From Hortaea werneckii (Eukaryota > Ascomycota > Dothideomycetes > Mycosphaerellales > Teratosphaeriaceae): DNA of 64,000 bases. The DNA is taken from NCBI GenBank assembly GCA_037044905.1, contig JBAOKB010000162.1:124001-188000 (forward strand), in the 5' to 3' direction. Under the pieces are notes generated by a model. The model was not told where the DNA came from, searched no databases, and saw nothing but the letters and a program-made list of their open reading frames with translations. Numbering within the stretch: the stretch's first letter is position 1; the number at the start of each line of letters is the position of its first letter. The position numbers and the translations under genes are program-made. This document shows, piece after piece, positions 30,764 through 42,791 of this stretch.

Positions 30764-31620
30764 GTTGTCGAAATAGATGTTGTTGTTGAGGTAGAATAAA
30801 CCCCGCTCTCAGCATGGGAGGCTTTCGGAAGGCGCGAGGGGCATTGGATGTGTGAGAGACCTGCCAAGCCGATGCGGACTCCGTAATGAAACAAACAGAC
30901 GGTTGAACACAGTAAACGACAGTACTTGTATATTTCCTAATGACTCAATACAGGCAAAAGCATACGTGCGCCGGATTGCAGGGAATGTATTGGTTTTGGG
31001 AACCTCTATCGCCGAGGTCGGTGATAGCCAAGGTGAACTTGCATGTAGAGACGGAAATGCGGATAAAGAAGCTTTGACATGGCCACGCTAATGCAGGGCC
31101 AATCCTGCTGTGTCTTTGAGTCGCAGTGCGACCGCTGGTATACATAGTACGGTTTCCAAACTCTGTGTGTGTTCGTCAATATCCAAGTGCTTGCTATTCC
31201 ATTGTACATCATTTGATATCTCGAATGTAAAAATATTCCACAGCCAATTCCCGCATCGACGTTTCCAGCGATTGTTGTTATAAGCCCTCGGATGGAACTT
31301 GAATCTCGACGTAGATGGACAACCTAATGCGCATCAAACTCCCTTTCGCCCCTTCGAAAAGACTCTTCTGTACGAAAGCCATCTTTAGGCCTTTTCTTTT
31401 TAAACGTCAAGAGACCTAGTTCGAGCGTAGATGGCTTCGTTGGATTCATCCGCGCGAGGTTATTCCATGCATCATTGTTGCTTCCTAGGATGGCGGCCTG
31501 ATCAAGACCACAGCGCCGTCTGATGCACTCTATGCCTTCTGATGTGCCATGGCAGAGACAGCGAGCCAGCTAGGTGGCGGCCGGAATGATGGTTTAGAGG
31601 TGAGCACGGTGATGGACAGA
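30764..31620. other. Intergenic upstream of the DHA1 transporter
   Basis: Probably promoter sequence. No gene recognised. Confidence 0.5.
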
Positions 31621-31878
31621 TCAACTAAACTCAGTCCTGCTCCTTCTCTGATTGACGCCGCCGCTCATTATGAGGCCAGCGATGGCAGCACCTAGTGTCG
31701 TTCCTTTGAAAATGGTTTCGAATTGCTCCCATTTAACAGCCCGGCTGTACGGCTGTCGACTGACTCTTAAAACTGCGAAGGTCGTGACTGCAACGTAGGC
31801 CAAACCCAGAAGCGGGTATCGGTATTTGTGTAGACTTGATGAAGCTGATATTGCGTTCTCGCTCGTATTTGTTGTCAT
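31621..31878 (-). CDS. Small predicted membrane protein, two hydrophobic segments
   Basis: Not recognised. 85 aa from ATG 31878 (upstream in-frame codons lack an ATG). Hydrophobic segments YPLLGLAYVAVTTFAVL and FKGTTLGAAIAGLIMSGG are separated by a basic loop (RVSRQPYSRAVKW). This hairpin layout is common in small mitochondrial inner-membrane proteins, but I see no family motif. It is divergent to the deaminase gene with a 414-bp spacer. A real gene is likely because the frame is compact and has a clear topology, but no homologue is claimed. Confidence 0.5.
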   Translation of the reverse strand: MTTNTSENAISASSSLHKYRYPLLGLAYVAVTTFAVLRVSRQPYSRAVKWEQFETIFKGTTLGAAIAGLIMSGGVNQRRSRTEFS

Positions 31879-32292
31879 CTTTTGAAAGTAGTCAAAGGTA
31901 TGGTAGGCCAAGACAAAGGGAAGACCATAGCCCTCTCAGACAGTACATAGGTACTAGTACTACATGAACCAATGATGTGTGCATAGGTATCTCTCGTAAT
32001 CATGACGTAACTTTCCAAGTGAGGATGCAAAGCAAACGCACGTTAATACTCAGACATTCGAGGCAAGCGACTGAGACTTGAGATTTAGTGGAAGTGGCTG
32101 TATGAGTTGACCAAATCTAGTTCAATGGAGGTACCAGAAAGCAGCAATGACCGCTTGACGGAGATCACCGGTGCGTCCAAGATAAGCCTGATTCGGGGAT
32201 CTAGTGCTTCTCGAGTATATATAATGCCTTGAGCACCAAAGCAAACATAATTATAATACATATAATCTCACGCACTCACAACATGGAAGAAA
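31879..32292. other. Divergent intergenic region
   Basis: Shared upstream region of the small membrane protein and the deaminase. A TATATAATG sequence occurs at about 32217-32225, upstream of the deaminase. Confidence 0.4.
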
Positions 32293-32806
32293 ATGACATC
32301 TTCCCAGCTCGACCAGATCGGCCTTCCCACAACAGACCCAGAAGGCGATATCGACCTGCCTCAGAATCCAGCAACGTGCAATCGAAAACGGAAAGCAGCC
32401 ATTTGCAGCAGTTCTTATTGGTCCAGACAACGATGAAGTCCTCCTCACCCACAGCAACATAGACCATGTCAACCACGCGGAGTCCAGTCTTGCACGACTA
32501 GCTGCAGCGCATTTTACGCAACGCTTCCTGTGGCAATGCACGCTCTATACGACATGGGAACCCTGTGCCATGTGTACGGCGACTTGCTATTGGGCTAACA
32601 TTGGCCGAATCGTTTATGCGGCATCTGAAGAGCGGCTGGCTCAACTCACCGGGTTGGGTAATGAGAAGAATATGACTATGGCAATGCCTTGTCGTAAGGT
32701 GCTCAAAGGCAGTCAGAAGGATTTAGACATCATTGGACCTATCGCGGAATTGGAAGATCAAGTGGTCGAAGCGAGCGATGTGTATTGGAAGGCTTTTAGG
32801 AAATAG
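32293..32806 (+). CDS. CMP/dCMP-type zinc deaminase family protein, frame broken
   Basis: About 170 aa once corrected. It carries the zinc-site motif HAE (NHAESSLARL) and the second motif TWEPCAMCTATCYW (PCxxC), with downstream IGRIVYAASEERL. These define the cytidine/deoxycytidylate deaminase-like fold that also includes guanine deaminases and tRNA adenosine deaminases; the substrate cannot be told from sequence. The start MTSSQLDQIGLPTTDPEGD (ATG 32293) is in a different frame from RIQQRAIENGKQPFAAVL; one apparent inserted base near 32358-32363 separates them. The length of 514 nt is one over a multiple of three. An alternative ATG at 32284 reads a non-coding frame. Confidence 0.83.
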
Positions 32807-33436
32807 AGGCTTGTCTAAATGGTTAATCATTCCAGGTACACTGCCATGTGGCGCAGAGGGTAGACCACACTGATTCAAGCGTCGACGGAAAATTCGGTCC
32901 AGGCGTGCTTCCGAGCAAATAAGCTTCTTTTCCGATATGCTTCAAAACTTTATTCCCAGGCAGCTTGGCCTATCTGGCCCGCGTGAAGTGTGCGCTCGCC
33001 TCTTCTCAACGGCAGAGATTTGACATCGACATTTCGTATTCAAAGAAAAACGATCGCAATTAGCTTACAACAGGCGCAACATGTAGACCACGTTCAAGCT
33101 AGCCATGAAGATGTCAAGTCGTTATTTGGCTATCACCACCGAAGTGCCGGGTAGTAAAATGCCCGGCCATAGCACGGATAATCGGCACAGGGAACAGATC
33201 TACTGCGTATCTACTTTTGCCGTATGCCGCTATCGCTCTTTGTTGACGCGCCAGCGGCCAGACTCTTCGTCTTTCAGGTAGGAGTAATTTGCATTTCTTT
33301 ACAACCATCTTACACAGTCCGCTGAGCGACCTCTGTGGAAAGAAATCTCTCCACATGGATCCTCAGATTCGCCACCTCCCCTTTCGGATCACTTAGCCAC
33401 GTTCTTTCGCTCGTCAAGGGAGGATCGAATACCAAG
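32807..33436. other. Intergenic, deaminase to DHA2 transporter
   Basis: Promoter side of the DHA2 gene. The frame is open upstream of ATG 33437 to 33335, but that extension does not look like transporter sequence. Confidence 0.5.
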
Positions 33437-35183
33437 ATGGGACGAGACACCGAGAAAGCAGAGGCCGCTCTGCACGACCAGGAGCAGCTTTTGCCGAAGA
33501 AGGAACTTCTAATCGTCTTCGGCATCATGAGTCTGGAACTTCTAGTCTGCTTCATCGACCAAAACGGCATTGGTGTTTTATTACCGGACATAGCAAGGGA
33601 CTTAAACGCAAGCGATACGATTTCATGGGCGGGCACTTCGACCTTGATTGCGAATACGGTTTTCCAAGTCCTTTATGGCAGGCTTTCAGACCTTTTCGGG
33701 AGGAAGAAAATCCTGATCAGTGCGCTAGTACTACTGTCTCTGAGCGACTTGGCATGCGGTCTGTCAGTCAATTCGACCATGCTGTATATCTTTCGAGGTC
33801 TGGCAGGGGTTGCGAACGGCGGCATTACCTCTCTTACGATGATGATAGTCAGCGATATTGTGACGCTGCAGGAACGAGGGAAGTATCAGGGTATACTTGG
33901 AGCCATGGTCGGTCTCGGAAATGCACTCGGACCTCTGATCGCGTCTGCTTTCACATTGCATACAACATGGCGCGGTCTATTCTACCTGTTGGCTCCCTTG
34001 ATCATGGTTACTGTCGCGGGCAGCTGGATCTTCCTCCCTTCTAATATGCCGAAGTTAAATCTTAAGGAGACGATATCCAAGATCGATTTCCTAGGCCTCT
34101 TCTGGGGCACTGCAGCGGTCATCTTGCTCCTTATTCCGATATCATCGGGTGGAAATGCCGGTACGCCTTGGGACTCCCCGCAGGTCATTGCCATGCTAGT
34201 GGTAGGTGGCGTATGCCTTTTGGCATTCCTCTTCTCGGAATGGAAGCTGGCAAGCCTGCCGATGATGCCTCTCAGCATCTTCCGCAAGCCTTCAGTGGCA
34301 GCTATGCTTGCCCAGAGCTTCCTTCTCGGAGCGTGCTACTACAGCTATCTGTACTTCATACCGCTTTATTATCAAAACGTGCGCGGCAGGACCCCTCTAC
34401 TTGCTGCATGTCTGCAGCTTCCTCTCGTCTTCGCACAGTCGAGCTTTTCTACGATGAGTGGGCTGTACATGTCGAGATTCAATCGTTATGGAGAAATCAT
34501 CTGGGGCGGCTTTGGTATCTGGACAGTGGGTGCAGGGCTACTAACGCTTGCTGATGAGCACATCCATATCGGGCTCATCTGCTTCTTCTTGGTTCTCGTA
34601 GGATTCGGCACAGGCATGGTGTTCCAGCCCACGCTCGTGGCATTGCAGGCGCACTGTCCCAAGGCGCAGAGGGCAGTAATCGTCTCCAATCGAAACTTTC
34701 TTGCGCAGCTCAGGAGGTGCAGTTGGCCTTGCTGTGTCGTCGGCAATCCTAGGCAACGTTTTGAAGGGAGCCTTGCCGCAGAGGTTGCACTATGTTGCAC
34801 AGAGTACATTTGCTGCTCCCGATTTGTCGACATTCTCTACCGCAGACCAGACTGCTATCAAGTCTGCGTACGCATCGGCCAGCCGCGCTGTGTTCATCTG
34901 GTGCGTGCCCTGCGTCGGTGTCTGTTTCTTACTGTGTTCCCTTATCAAGGACGGCGGTTTACAAAGAAAGGAAGAAAAGGAAGCTGCCATTCCACAGAAC
35001 AGCGACGAAAACACCCCACGACATTCAATTGGAGATGAAGAAAAGCGCCCATCAGCGGAGGCGCCGGTGGAAACAGATGCAAGGTCCAAAGATCTTGGGG
35101 TAAATGTCTCACATTCGGCTGACAGCACAGACGTCAGCCGAAAGCCTTCAGCACTAAGTTTGAAGAGTGACAGCAGTCGATAG
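33437..35183 (+). CDS. MFS transporter, DHA2 (14-helix) efflux type, frame broken
   Basis: About 581 aa once corrected. Motif A is GRLSDLFGRKK and motif C is GLGNALGPLIAS. Fourteen hydrophobic segments are predicted, and blocks such as SWAGTSTLIANTVFQVLYG are typical of fungal multidrug and secondary-metabolite efflux pumps of the plasma membrane. One apparent inserted base near 34701 splits SNRNFL from RSSGGAVGLAVSSAILGN; the length of 1747 nt is one over a multiple of three. The C-terminal tail is long, charged and hydrophilic. ATG 33437 is chosen because MGRDTEKAEAAL begins a typical N-terminus. Neighbours to the right are an SDR and two glycosidases. Confidence 0.88.
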
Positions 35184-35266
35184 CATTTAATGGAAAATGT
35201 AAAGGCCTAGCTGTGGTTTCACCAGAGATTGCATGCTCAAAACTACAGGGACTTCTTAATAGTCTT

Positions 35267-36287
35267 TCAGTGGACACCCTTTTGCCCTGCACCCGTCTTG
35301 TCATTGACTAACTCCCTCGTCAACTTCATCAAGCGTTCTGCAAGCTCCATGTCGTTCGCCTGCGAGCTTCCCTGCTCGACAATCCGAGGCGGCGTAATGT
35401 ACAGCCCGCTGTCGTCACAGACAGTGGCTGCGTACATCGTGCTGGCGCATCCTTCGAATTGATCCTTCCGGAACGGTTTCAGGCCCGCTGACATTCCATA
35501 CCCAAGCAAAGGATAGGCTTCGTGGATGTGGACGTTCGTCTGGGCAGTGTCAACGACACCAGGGTGGGTTGCGTTGACTAGTATTTTGGGGTGAGCAGCG
35601 GTAAGGTGGCGACCAAGGTATCTGCTGTAGAGCAATGTTGCTAGCTTCGTACGGCCGTATTGCGCTACTGGGCCATAGTCCTTCTGCAGCTCGTCTAGAG
35701 AAGCGAATGCGGTGTCCTTTGGCGCGTTTTGATGTGCGTTAGAAGCCAGGTTGACGATTCGCACAGTGTTACCGGCATTAGCTGTCTTCTTGAGCAGTGG
35801 CAAAAGGTGCGAGGTTAGGACTACATGGCCCATGTGGTTTGCGGCCATGTGCAGATCGATAGCCATTCGAAGGCGCGAATTGCTGGGTCATGATGCCTCT
35901 CGCAGCATTATTGATGACGATATCTATCTTATCTGTTTGATCGAGGATCTTGGTAGCCGTCTGCGCCGTCTGGTCCCAGTCTGAGAGGTCACATTTCAGC
36001 CAGATGATCTTCTGGCTGGTGTTTTGACCGAACTCTTCATCGATCGCCTTGAAAGCATCCTCGACAACCTCCTCGCGTTGGCTGAGAATGAACAGCTTTG
36101 ATACATTGTGCTTGATCAGAGTGTGCGTGCATCCAAACCCTATGCCTTCTGAGCCCCCAGTGACCAAGGCAACCTTGCCAGAGAGATCTGGCACATCATT
36201 GTCGATAGAGAAGGCTTGATCGCCGCTAGCAAGGTTATGCGCAGGCCCGCCGAGGTTCTCCGCCAGAGTTGTTTTAACGGTTTCCAT
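35267..36287 (-). CDS. Short-chain dehydrogenase (retinol-dehydrogenase-like), frame broken
   Basis: About 339 aa once corrected. Rossmann motif TGGSEGIGFG, then NNAARG, and the catalytic YGRTK in the block VAQYGRTKLATLLYSRYL, followed by NATHPGVVDT. The Thr/Gly pattern and the long C-terminus resemble the WW-oxidoreductase or retinol-dehydrogenase-like SDRs that fungi use on lipids or secondary metabolites. One apparent inserted A near 35866 separates QQFAPS from MAIDLHMAANHMGH. The length of 1021 nt is one over a multiple of three. ATG 36287 is the first in frame. It is convergent with the DHA2 transporter and divergent to the GH5 gene. Confidence 0.87.
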
Positions 36288-37006
36288 CCTGTCGACCAGT
36301 TGCAATCGTTCAATGGTGTCAAGACTTACTACCTCTGCTGTTTCCCAGACGGCCAGGAAGCTGACTATGTTCGTTGCTGCTCATCGCTCTTATAACGCGA
36401 CGCGCGCGTATTGCGACGTGTAAATATGAGGTCACATCTTAGAACTATGCCATATCAAGCATGTCACTGACGCCGGCAATGCGGATGCAGCCTTGTTGCG
36501 GAGTGTGAACCTTGCTACCTCCTACATCAACGCGACACCCGACTACTAAGAAACATTATTATTGAGCCATCCATTCCACGGAAGTCTTCGCCAAACAAAA
36601 CGACTTGAAACCAGAAGAAACTTTCTTTTGGCCTCACCGGAAACACTTCGCACCGAAGTCACATCTTTTTCAGAGGATGTTATCTTAATTGGCTACAGAG
36701 GTAAGCCCGCACGCGACTCGTCTGCATTAGAAAACCTTGTCAGCTCTGTGTTGTCAGCAGCCATTTCGTGGCGAATGGCGCATCTTACCCTTTCCATGGA
36801 AGCCAGATCCTACATAATTTTCTTCAAGACAGATACAACGTGTGCAATGAGACCTATTTCCGTGTAGCTTATCGAGCGTAAACCTCTTGCTCCATTCGCT
36901 TCTCTTCGTCTATCGGACTTGTCTATCAGTCCCATCATCACTTTTCTTTGTCCCTGGAACGCTAGCGGCTGCAGGCCAGCTGCTCACTTTCCTAACCTCC
37001 GGCGAC
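36288..37006. other. Divergent intergenic region, SDR to GH5
   Basis: Likely a shared promoter region. A short open frame at 36562-36867 has no recognisable content. Confidence 0.5.
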
Positions 37007-38330
37007 ATGCGGCGTAGGATTCTTTCCTTCTCGGCTGTTTTTGTATCAGCAGTCCTAGTGTGCTTGTACTTACAACTTTTGCCATCAAGTGAAGCGTCAA
37101 TTCGGCCACGATTTCACCAGGCAGTACTTGGCGGCCTTGGTCACAAAATGAGCAATACAGAGGCCCACGCTCCTCCTTTTCGGACTGCCGGAAGGCACAT
37201 AGTGGATGCTCATGGACGGAGATTCAAACTGGCTTCAGTGAATTGGTACGGGGCGAGCGATATCCACTATGTCGCAATGGGGTTGGACGTTCGACATCGC
37301 AAAGACATTGCTAGGACGATACGTGAAATGGGCTTCAACAGCGTCCGATTCCCGTATTCAGACCAAATGGTGATTGAAAACCCATTGGTAGATGTGAAGC
37401 ATATTTCTGCCAATCTCGATCTTTTGGACAATTACAGCTTGGATCAAGAAAACCAATCACGCAGAATCGACGAAGTCAGAGGGCCTAGAGCGCTGGATAT
37501 CTATGCGGCCTGCATTGAAGCTATGACGGAGGCTGGTTTGGCGGTGATACCTAACAATCACATCACCAACGCCGCCTGGTGCGATGGCAAAAATCTGTGC
37601 GATTCGAGCTGGAAGAATGATCAGTACGGGCCTATCTGCAAGGTCCATCAAACTACCGACACGTGGATTGAGCACTGGCTTACTGTCATGCAACCGCACG
37701 TCGATAATCCACTCGTCATGGGCGCTGATCTTCGCAATGAGCCACGAGGCATTTGGGGCACCATGACTTGGAATATGTGGGCTGCAGCAGCCGAAAAAGC
37801 CAGCGAAGCTCTCCTCAAACTGCAACCGAACTGGCTGATGTTTGTGGAAGGTGTCTCATCAGCTAACGACTGTTCCGGTGCCCTTCGTAGGCCCATTGAG
37901 CTCTCAGTACCGGATAGGGTTGTATACAGTAGTCATGTATACTCCTGGTCTGGCTGGGGCTCATTGGTCCCTTACCACAAGCGCGAATATGATTCCTTTG
38001 CGAAGGACATGGATCGAAACTGGGGTTATCTTCTAAGTTCCAATGCCGCTCCAGTCTGGGTAGGCGAGTTTGGAGCTTCTCACCATTCCGACAAGGGGGC
38101 ACACCACTACTGGGATAATCTGATGAAGTACCTACGGCTTTCGGATGCGGATTTTGGCTACTGGGCGATCAACCCACGTAAACCTGAAAAGTATGATGAT
38201 GAGACATATGGGCTACTTAGAGTCTGACTGGGAGACACCGGTAGAAGACTTTCGCCTGGCGGATTTGAAGCGTCTGATGGGGCAAGATAGCGTCAACGAA
38301 ATTAGGGCAACTTCTGATGTTCTGGAATAA
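37007..38330 (+). CDS. GH5-type glycoside hydrolase, secreted or membrane-anchored
   Basis: About 440 aa once corrected. An N-terminal hydrophobic segment (LSFSAVFVSAVLVCLYLQLL) acts as signal peptide or anchor. The TIM-barrel features of family 5 are present: VNWYGASD, MGFNSVRFPYSD, the acid/base glutamate in DLRNEPRG, YSSHVYSWSGWG, and the nucleophile glutamate in PVWVGEFGAS, followed by YWAINP. Family 5 cleaves beta-1,4-glucans or related polymers; the subfamily is not determined. One apparent inserted base near 38215-38221 moves the last part (LESDWETPVEDFRL) to another frame; the length is one over a multiple of three. ATG 37007 places the hydrophobic segment at the N-terminus. Confidence 0.9.
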
Positions 38331-38947
38331 ACCGCCCTGCAAGGGATTTGGTTCCGCTTGCCGCGTGAAGGCGATATCACATGAGGCAAACAAGTAACGA
38401 AATGGCGTTTCTCAGTCTCAGGTCTATTAATTTCCCTCACTACTATTACAGTAAAAGCGGTTAAAGAAAACACAGCAAATGTCGTGTTTGTTCGTTAGTC
38501 GTCAAGTCTGTAGATTTATGCCAGGTTCGAATGGGTTGAGACTCAATATCACTGCGGCAAGGAGAAATTGCCTTCGCACAACTGCTTCACACACACGAAG
38601 TCTGAAACCTTGAGATACGATTGCAACAGTAATAACATCAGCCTGAAAATGGGTTATCTCCCTACCCTCGGCATTTGCGGCTTTTGGATCCTCCAGGATG
38701 TAAAGATCTTGGCGGGAATCTGGAAACATCAGATGGACCAGCGCCTTTCTTGGTAAATCGATCTCTTGCCTACTGCTCTCCTTTGCAAGTAAGGGTAAGA
38801 GAAAGAATAACAAAAGAAGATTGTATATAAGTCTCGACCCGCTTTGTCCTTAGTCTTTCTGAACATCAGATATCGACATTTCCAATTCACAACGAAAACC
38901 TTTGGGGAACCAACAGCCTCTCCGTTGACCCCAAACAAAGACCTACA
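38331..38947. other. Intergenic, GH5 to DUF4267 gene
   Basis: 3' flank of GH5 and promoter of the next gene. Nothing recognised. Confidence 0.5.
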
Positions 38948-39376
38948 ATGCAGCGACAACCAGGCCCTGCTATACCAATCTGGACTCGAATCGCAGCCTC
39001 TGCAATCGCCACCATTTTCTTGGGCTTTGGTCTCTACTTCACAGCATATCCAAATGCAGCAGTAGCCTTCTTCTTCGACAAGGACCCCTCCTTCGCCGCT
39101 GCGGGATCGGCTGCGAAGTACTCGGATGATCTTGTTGTCCAGACCCTCATCCTGCTTTATGCCATCCGAGATATCTCCATAGCGGCTGCTTTGTATGCCG
39201 CCGCGTCCTTGGACGTCAATGACGGGAAACTGCTCGGGTTGATCTTGATCTTCGGCGGCTGCACAGCGGTTGGGGACGGTATTGTTTGTAAGACGGTCAT
39301 TGGATTCGGCGAGTGGGATCATTTTGGCTATGCGCCAATGCTATTGGGACTAGGAGGCTACGTGCTATTGCGATAG
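38948..39376 (+). CDS. DUF4267-type integral membrane protein
   Basis: 142 aa, single exon, intact. Four hydrophobic segments: IAASAIATIFLGFGLYFTAY, LVVQTLILLYAIRDISIAAALYAA, LLGLILIFGGCTAVGDGIV, and APMLLGLGGYVLL. The placing of the arginine in YAIRDISI and of aspartate in GGCTAVGDG is typical of the fungal DUF4267 family, small membrane proteins of unknown function often found beside metabolic genes. It ends 73 bp from the convergent GH3 gene. Confidence 0.8.
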   Translation: MQRQPGPAIPIWTRIAASAIATIFLGFGLYFTAYPNAAVAFFFDKDPSFAAAGSAAKYSDDLVVQTLILLYAIRDISIAAALYAAASLDVNDGKLLGLILIFGGCTAVGDGIVCKTVIGFGEWDHFGYAPMLLGLGGYVLLR

Positions 39377-39449
39377 ACATCAATCATCAGGCGGAGAACA
39401 GTTTCTGCGCCGCTCTTATCTACTTGAGGACCTGCTTGCTCTTCTCCTG

Positions 39450-42021
39450 TTACAACCCACTCCAGTACGTGGTCTCAGGAAGCGTAATACTGCCACGTAG
39501 CGGGGTATCCTGGCTCGAAGTCCCAACAAGAACATCGTACGCTCCCTTTTCACACGTCCATCCCTTCCGCTGCTCGGACCAGAAGCTGGTCGAGTATTTC
39601 TTCGACATCGAGACCTGCACTTGCCTAGACTCTCCCGCCTTGAGGAAGCACTTGGTGAAGCCTTTCAGCTCTTTGACCGGTCTTCTGATGCTTGGAGAAA
39701 CCGGGGCGACATAGACCTGCACAACTTCGGCTCCATCTTTGCTACCAGTGTTTGTGACTGTGAGAGTGGTCTTGATGGTATTGGCATCAGCTGAGACATT
39801 GAGTTTATCCAGCTTGAAGGTGGTGTAGCTTAGCCCATGACCGAACGGGAACGCGACTTGCTTCTTGAGCTTTTCGTAGAAGCGATACCCAACGTAGACA
39901 TCTTCGCCGTACCAGACTCTGTTCTCGTCTGATGAGAAGTTCAAGTATGCCGGGTTGTCCTCGTTGCGGATCGGGAAGCTAAGTGATAGCTTGCCGCTTG
40001 GGTTCGTCTTGCCAAATACCACATCTGCTATTGCATGTCCAGTCTCGTTACCGCCATACCATGCTTGCAAGAGAGCTGAAACTTCTGTGGCCCATGGCAT
40101 GGTTACTGGAGTACCAGATTGGTTGACGACGACGGTATTGGGATTCGCGGCGAGGACTGCGTGGACGAGGTCATCAGTGCCCGGTGGCAGGTCCATATGT
40201 GCTCTGTCGTAGCCCTCGGACTCCCAGTCGCCATTGAGACCAATGCAAAGCACGACCTGATCATTTGCCTTGGCGCACTCTACGGCTCTTCGACGTTCAT
40301 CGGCCATGTCAACCTTGCGGTAGCAACCCAGGCGGACACCGCCGGCCCCGAAGCCTGTCGTTCCTTCTTTCACTAGCCTTTGAGTCGGCAGGGTTCCAAA
40401 TTCGACGTGAACAGAGTGTTTCTCGCCTGCCGTCAGGCGACAACTGGAGATCTCTTCGATGGTGCCTGCGCCGAAGAAGCTATCGCCGGGAGTCTGCTTC
40501 GTGTCATTGTCTACCACAAGCTTGCCGTCAACAAAGATTTTCGCAATGCCAGCCACAGAGCAGCTGAACTCATAGTCAGCCGTCTCATCCGGGACAATAA
40601 AGCAATCAATGTCAGCGTAGAAAGTGTCATCTACAGGCTTCTTTGGGTGCTTGTAGTCAGCCAGTAGTACGTTGGAGTCGGTAATCCTCATGCTGTCAAA
40701 GCTCTTGCGACCTGGTGTACTAGGGGGCTCAAGGTAGAGGGTAAGATCAAGGCCCTGCTCACCGCTCTTGGACTTGCTCATTAGTGACAAGAGCGGAAGC
40801 CTCTTCCAAGCTGGGCTGCCGAGAGCATATTGCACGTTGGCCGCTTGCGCTTTGATGCCGTCCAATGGGCTCACGGCATGATACGGCAGGAGTGAAGCCG
40901 AGCCACCACCACAGTAAGCAGCTACAGCTGCATTGCCACCGATGACTGCAGTCTTCTTGGATGGATCCAGCGGCAAGAGGCTCTTCTCATTCTTAAGCAG
41001 CACACACCCTTCTGCAGCAACCGTCTCAGCATCTGTGCCGTCTCGGGAGTGTCAATCGTTTTCTCTTCAGCATCTTCCGGCAGATTAAGAGGAAGCGTTC
41101 GCTTGACCAACTTCAAAACCTCTCTCACGCATCGATCCAACTCATGAATGAGTAGCTTGCCACTATGCAATGCCGTCTTGACCTGCTGTCCACGCACATA
41201 TGTCGGGCCCGGCATTTCAAGATCTAAACCAGCCCTCACGGACTCAGCAGCTGAGTAAGTGCCAAACCAGTCTGACATTACAAGGCCGTCAAACTTCCAT
41301 TCACCTCGCAAAATCCCGCGGAGTAGTTCCTCATGCTCACTGCAATGCGTGCCGTTCAACTTGTTATACGCTGTCATATAACTGCCGGGTTTAGCATCCC
41401 TCTCAGCGATCTGGAAAGGCTTGAGGTAGATCTCGCGAAGCGCTCTCGGTGGGACAACGCTGTCGCTCGCCATGCGCTTATCTTCGAGATCGTTTGCCAC
41501 AAAGTGCTTGATAGCAGCGATCACGCCCGTCGATTGAATACCATTGACAGTCGCAGCAGCCATATCACCGGCTAAAACTGGATCTTCGCTGTAGGATTCA
41601 AAACCTCTCCCGCCGAGTGGCCCACGCTGCATGTTAATCGTAGGACCCAGGATTACAGCAGCACCCTTGGCGAGAGCCTCCTGGCCCATGAGCACTCCGC
41701 CTTTATTGATTAGATCTTTGTCCCATGTAGCTGCCAGGGCGGTACCTAATGCTAGTCAGAAATAGTCCTGAAAGGCTGCGTCTACGATTGCCACGTACCA
41801 CAAGGGAAAGCTGCAGCAGGGACACCATTAAAGAACTTCGTCCCGCGCACTCCATTTGGCCCATCGCTGGTCCTGATCGCTGGTATTCCAAGCCTGGGAA
41901 CGCTGGCAGTATGCCAGAAGTCCACGCCAGACACAAGCGCCACTTTCTCGTCCGTGGTGAGCTGGGTGAGGAGATGCTCGACATCAAAGCCATTGCTGGC
42001 GCCGTTCGCAGCGTCACCCAT
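39450..42021 (-). CDS. GH3 beta-glucosidase with PA14 domain
   Basis: About 839 aa once corrected. Exon 1 is 41799-42021, intron 41746-41798 (GTACGT to CATTAG), exon 2 39450-41745. No signal peptide, so probably intracellular. N-terminal GH3 barrel with SDGPNGVRG, the catalytic aspartate in GLVMSDWFGTYS, and KHFVANDLE. The PA14 insertion covers about VLLADYKHP to VHVEFGTLP, as in fungal intracellular beta-glucosidases. The C-terminal fibronectin III-like domain includes TLTVTNTGSKDGAEVVQVYV. The enzyme would release glucose from beta-glucosides. One apparent deletion near 41018-41022 separates TAQMLRRL from AEGCVLLKNEKSLLPL; spliced length is one short of a multiple of three. Start ATG 42021 (MGDAANG). 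Confidence 0.93.
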
Positions 42022-42791
42022 ATTTGAAGGTCGAGGAGGGTAATGGAGGTGCGAAAAGTTGAAGATCACTTGGGACTGCAGACATGATGGTCAAGCAGCT
42101 GCTTTTATATAGCGACCCTGTTCTCACAGCCTAAACACACTTGGTGTCAATGGAGCCAGATTTGTGGAGAAAACGAGAAGCATGGAAAGCCGGACCGCCA
42201 CTGCGACGCGCTTTCCACCATCGCGGTTGATCGGTGAGTACTCGGCAAAATGAACAGCGACTTGCCGGCAGCTCGTCAAATGTGCATGTGATGAAACAAT
42301 ATACCATAGGATTGAGTGCACATGTAAGGCGTTGGTATAGCCGCCGCCGCCGCCGCCGCCTCCTACCTGCTTCCGCCACCACTACAGAGATATTGATGGC
42401 ACGGACCATGCAGGCCAGAAACCGCATTCTATACTCGGCCATTTGTCCCATTGTGGAACAGATGGAAGGTCGCTGTATGCTACGTATTTATTCCACTTCC
42501 GGTGCGTAAGTCCTATGTCTATGTCGAGATCAATTATAGCGACTATGTGTTTATTGCCATTGACATCACAAAGAACTGCGTAAAGCCAAGGTTTTTATCA
42601 CGCTTTATTACTCCGCCATGCAGATTGATCAATACTGTCTTCTGCGACTTCTTGAATGTTTATGAATAGCAGCGCATGGCGCCGCTGTCGAGTTGTCTGG
42701 TAGCATGCATCTGCGGAGGGCAGCCTCTGTAACTACCTCCAAGATACCTCAAGCGGATAATGAAGCAAAGGATAAGCTCATGAAACATCCC
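42022..42791. other. Intergenic, GH3 to RNase H1
   Basis: Promoter side of GH3 and 3' flank of RNase H1. Includes a (CCG)n run at 42341-42360. No gene recognised. Confidence 0.5.
42341..42360 (+). repeat. CCG microsatellite
   Basis: Nearly seven CCG units in the upstream region of the GH3 gene. Confidence 0.9.

Noticed and set aside
33437..42021. Secondary-metabolite gene cluster
   Set aside because: No backbone synthase, P450 or pathway transcription factor is present.
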